Both the position numbers and the translations under genes were made by a program. A stretch of DNA of 14,488 nt from Mycobacterium sp. (GTDB taxonomy: Bacteria; Actinomycetota; Actinomycetes; Mycobacteriales; Mycobacteriaceae): assembly GCA_023264755.1 (NCBI GenBank), contig JAHFVB010000050.1, positions 1 to 14,488 on the forward strand, written 5' to 3'. Positions 12,925-14,488 of this stretch are shown here, one piece after another. The notes beneath the pieces were generated by a model, which saw nothing but the letters and a program-made list of their open reading frames with translations, was not told where the DNA came from and did no database searches. Numbering within the stretch: the stretch's first letter is position 1; the number at the start of each line of letters is the position of its first letter.

Positions 12925-12964
12925 CGCCGGCTGACGGCGATAACGCTTGTCTGGACTCTCCATC

Positions 12965-13278
12965 TCCGGTATCGACCACCTGCTCGTCATCGACGGGCTG
13001 GCCCGTCTGCCGTTGCCAGCTAAGCGGCCTCGGCACTGTTTCAGGTTGTCTCCCAACGCTATTTGAAGACATCCATCGTCATCACCACCAACCGGGGCAT
13101 CGGCGCCTGGGGCGACATCCTCGGCGACAACACCGTCGCTGCGGCCATGCTCGACCGGCTGGGGCGCCGCTCCGTGGTCATCAACCTCGACGGTGAGTCC
13201 TACGGCCTACACGACCACCACGCCGCCGCAGACACCCCTCGCCGCGCCACAACCGGCACCCGCCAACCGATGCACTGA
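12965..13278 (+). pseudogene. IstB-type IS21 helper ATPase remnant
   Basis: The C-terminal third of an IstB ATP-binding protein survives. One frame gives GIDHLLVIDGLARLPLPA (from about 12970), the Walker B stretch, with LLVIDG in place of the usual LLVIDE. After a one-base shift near 13021 the next frame reads ALFQVVSQRYLKTSIVITTNR and then GIGAWGDILGDNTVAAAMLDRL, RRSVVINLDGESY and so on to a stop at 13278. The sensor-1-like TTNRG and the C-terminal GESY helix are intact, but Walker A and all upstream sequence are missing, as is IstA. This is a dead IS21-family fragment; the loss of its left part must predate or accompany the present junction near 12930-12965. Confidence 0.8.
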
Positions 13279-13311
13279 GCTCGCCATCAAATGAGGAATT
13301 TCGGTGAGCAC

Positions 13312-13848
13312 TGAACCGCCCCGGCGAGTCCGGAGACTCTGATGTGCCCCGGGTTTGGTGGTGTCGCCATACTTGGCTTCAGGCCACGGGTTGGGCGGAT
13401 TGGTGTAGCAGTTCGAACTCTATCGGAGTGCGCATTCCGAGGGCTGAATGACGACGTTGGCGGTTGTGGAAGATCTCCAGGTAGTCGAAGATCGCGTTGG
13501 ACAGCTCGATCCTCGTCTTCCAACGTTTTCGATTGAGTAGCTCGGTTTGCATTCTGCCCCAGAATGATTCGATCATCGCGTTGTCGTAGCAATCACCGAT
13601 CGAGCCCATAGACGGGACAAGGCCGGAGCGCTTGGCGCGGTCGGTGAAGGCCCATGAGGTGAATTGCACTCCGTGATCGGAATGGATGATCCCGCCGGAC
13701 TGGGGGTCGCGGTTGAGGATGGCCATCCCGAGTGCGTTGGTGACCAGCGCCGCGGTCTGGCTGGAGTCGATCGACCAGCCGACCACACGCCGGGAGAACG
13801 TATCGAGCACGACCGCGCAATACACCTTGCCTTCATAGGTTTGGATTC
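13312..13848 (-). mobile_element. IS3-family element remnant
   Basis: Right-hand part of an IS3-type element in reverse orientation. It contains the C-terminal two thirds of the OrfB integrase. The outer end is probably the TGAACCGCCCCGG sequence at 13312, followed by GTCCGGAGACTC, which looks like a terminal repeat of actinobacterial IS3 elements (recollection, not checked). The other end is lost at a junction near 13848. The partner inverted repeat and OrfA are absent. Confidence 0.6.
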
Positions 13849-13852
13849 TCAC
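13379..13852 (-). pseudogene. Truncated IS3-family transposase OrfB
   Basis: 157 codons of the rve integrase domain. Homology begins at TYEGKVYCAVVLDTFSRRVVGW and runs to the natural C-terminus (FHNRQRRHSALGMRTPIEFE). The second catalytic Asp is in HSDHGVQFTS and the Glu in NAMIESFWGRMQTELL. The first Asp of the DDE triad, normally just upstream in a W-x-T-D-I-T context, and the whole N-terminal HTH_21 domain are missing, so it cannot transpose. A GTG at 13852 allows a reading frame but is only accidental. The break coincides with the left end of the IS30-like element. Confidence 0.88.
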
Positions 13853-14488
13853 AGTCGTCGCAACGCCTTGATGAGTAAGGGGTCATGGCGTTGTCTGATG
13901 AATTGGCGAATCGGCCAGGTGTCGCACGGTATTCGGCGGAGCAGCGAGAGTTATTCTTCCGTTTGCTGGACCGTGGAGGCACGATTCGGGCAGCGGCGGC
14001 GGGTGCGGGGGTCAGCCCGGACACTGGGTACCGGTGGCGTCGCGAGGTTGGCGTGGCGTCACGACGCCCGCGGCCCAGGACCTATACCGCCGAGGAGAAG
14101 GCCGAGTTCTTCCGGCTGCTCGGCATCCGGGGCAACGTCTCTGCGGTGGCCCGAGAACTCGGGTTCGTCCGGGTCACCTGCTACAAATGGGCTCATCAAG
14201 CGGGTATCTTCACCGGGCGCGACGTCAGCGAGCAGCGTACGGAATTTCTGCGGTTGCGCAGCGAAGGGGTGGGCAGACGCGACGCCGCCGTGGAGGTCGG
14301 TGTCGACAAACGCACGGCCCAGGACTGGGACAAGGGAATCCGCCAGTTTTATGGCGGGCGTGTCTACCCCGATGGAACGGTCGTGAGGTACAGGCCGGCG
14401 GAGATACTTGCCAACGTGAAGAACCCGCGAAACAACAACGGTGACAACGCTATTGATGATACGTTGGAGGGTCTGGAACGCTCAATCG
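13849..14488 (+). mobile_element. IS30-like insertion element, left part (runs off window)
   Basis: The IS3 frame stops matching at about 13848, and 36 bp later the transposase gene of a second element starts in the opposite direction. The stretch 13849-13884 should contain its left terminal inverted repeat; the right end is outside the window, so neither the repeat nor a target duplication can be confirmed. Confidence 0.55.
13885..14488 (+). CDS. IS30-like transposase, N-terminal part (3' end outside window)
   Basis: 201 codons are open to the right edge. Three helix-turn-helix-like units follow each other at about residues 31-55 (TIRAAAAGAGVSPDTGYRWRR), 81-107 (GNVSAVARELGFVRVTCYKWA) and 127-150 (GVGRRDAAVEVGVDKRTAQDW), then QFYGGRVYPDGTVVRY. 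This multi-HTH head is found on actinobacterial IS30-family transposases; the DDE domain would lie beyond the edge. ATG 13885 is preceded by AAGGGG at 4-5 nt. Assignment to IS30 rather than another HTH-rich family is from memory of the head sequence. Near the end, PRNNNGDNAIDDTLEGLERS is an unusual low-complexity spacer and may mark divergence. Confidence 0.7.
   Translation, partial: MALSDELANRPGVARYSAEQRELFFRLLDRGGTIRAAAAGAGVSPDTGYRWRREVGVASRRPRPRTYTAEEKAEFFRLLGIRGNVSAVARELGFVRVTCYKWAHQAGIFTGRDVSEQRTEFLRLRSEGVGRRDAAVEVGVDKRTAQDWDKGIRQFYGGRVYPDGTVVRYRPAEILANVKNPRNNNGDNAIDDTLEGLERSI

Noticed and set aside
13063..13278. Intact small gene starting near 13063
   Set aside because: It is the C-terminal end of IstB; the match continues upstream in the same and a shifted frame.
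1..14488. CRISPR arrays, tRNA or rRNA genes
   Set aside because: No regularly spaced direct repeats and no tRNA- or rRNA-like segments were seen on reading both strands.

Overview
The window looks like chromosomal DNA of a high-GC actinobacterium, most probably an environmental, fast-growing Mycobacterium/Mycolicibacterium or a close relative. The reasons are the strong G/C bias at third codon positions, an F420-type (Ddn-like) nitroreductase-family protein, a CmtR-like ArsR metal sensor, a probable leaderless gene start and mycobacterial-type insertion sequences. No organism can be proved from the sequence alone.

Layout. (1) 1-3027, minus strand: a CitA/DcuS-type sensor histidine kinase that runs off the left edge, and upstream of it an MFS transporter, with a strong hairpin terminator between them. 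(2) 3235-3812: a small Ddn-like protein, then a decayed fragment of a GNAT acetyltransferase. (3) 3814-10079: the core of the window, a complete nitrile-utilisation locus arranged around a divergent control region (7780-8038). Leftward run the cobalt-type nitrile hydratase beta and alpha subunits, the P14K-type activator with a histidine-rich tail, a DUF1097-like membrane protein, a MarR-type regulator and a cytosolic AmiC-like amide-sensing regulator. Rightward run CbtB, CbtA (cobalt uptake) and an acetamidase/formamidase. (4) 10090-11132, minus strand: a heavy-metal efflux protein and its CmtR-like sensor, overlapping by 4 nt. (5) 11133-12900: a stretch visibly poorer in GC with no recognised metabolic genes. 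It holds a small helical protein, a Pro/Gly-rich peptide and a three-helix membrane protein, possibly a small defence-type or conflict cassette. (6) 12965-14488: an insertion-sequence graveyard. An IS21-type IstB remnant abuts an IS3-type remnant, which is cut by an IS30-like element that runs off the right edge.

How the parts fit. Nitrile hydratase turns nitriles into amides and the acetamidase/formamidase turns amides into acid and ammonia. CbtBA would supply the cobalt needed by the CTLCSC-type active site, and the activator would help load it. The AmiC-like and MarR-like proteins correspond to the NhhC/NhhD type of regulator pair known from Rhodococcus nitrile hydratase clusters. The divergent control region carries several inverted repeats and a GlnR-like box, which suggests joint control by inducer and nitrogen status. 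The neighbouring efflux/sensor pair may be independent heavy-metal resistance.
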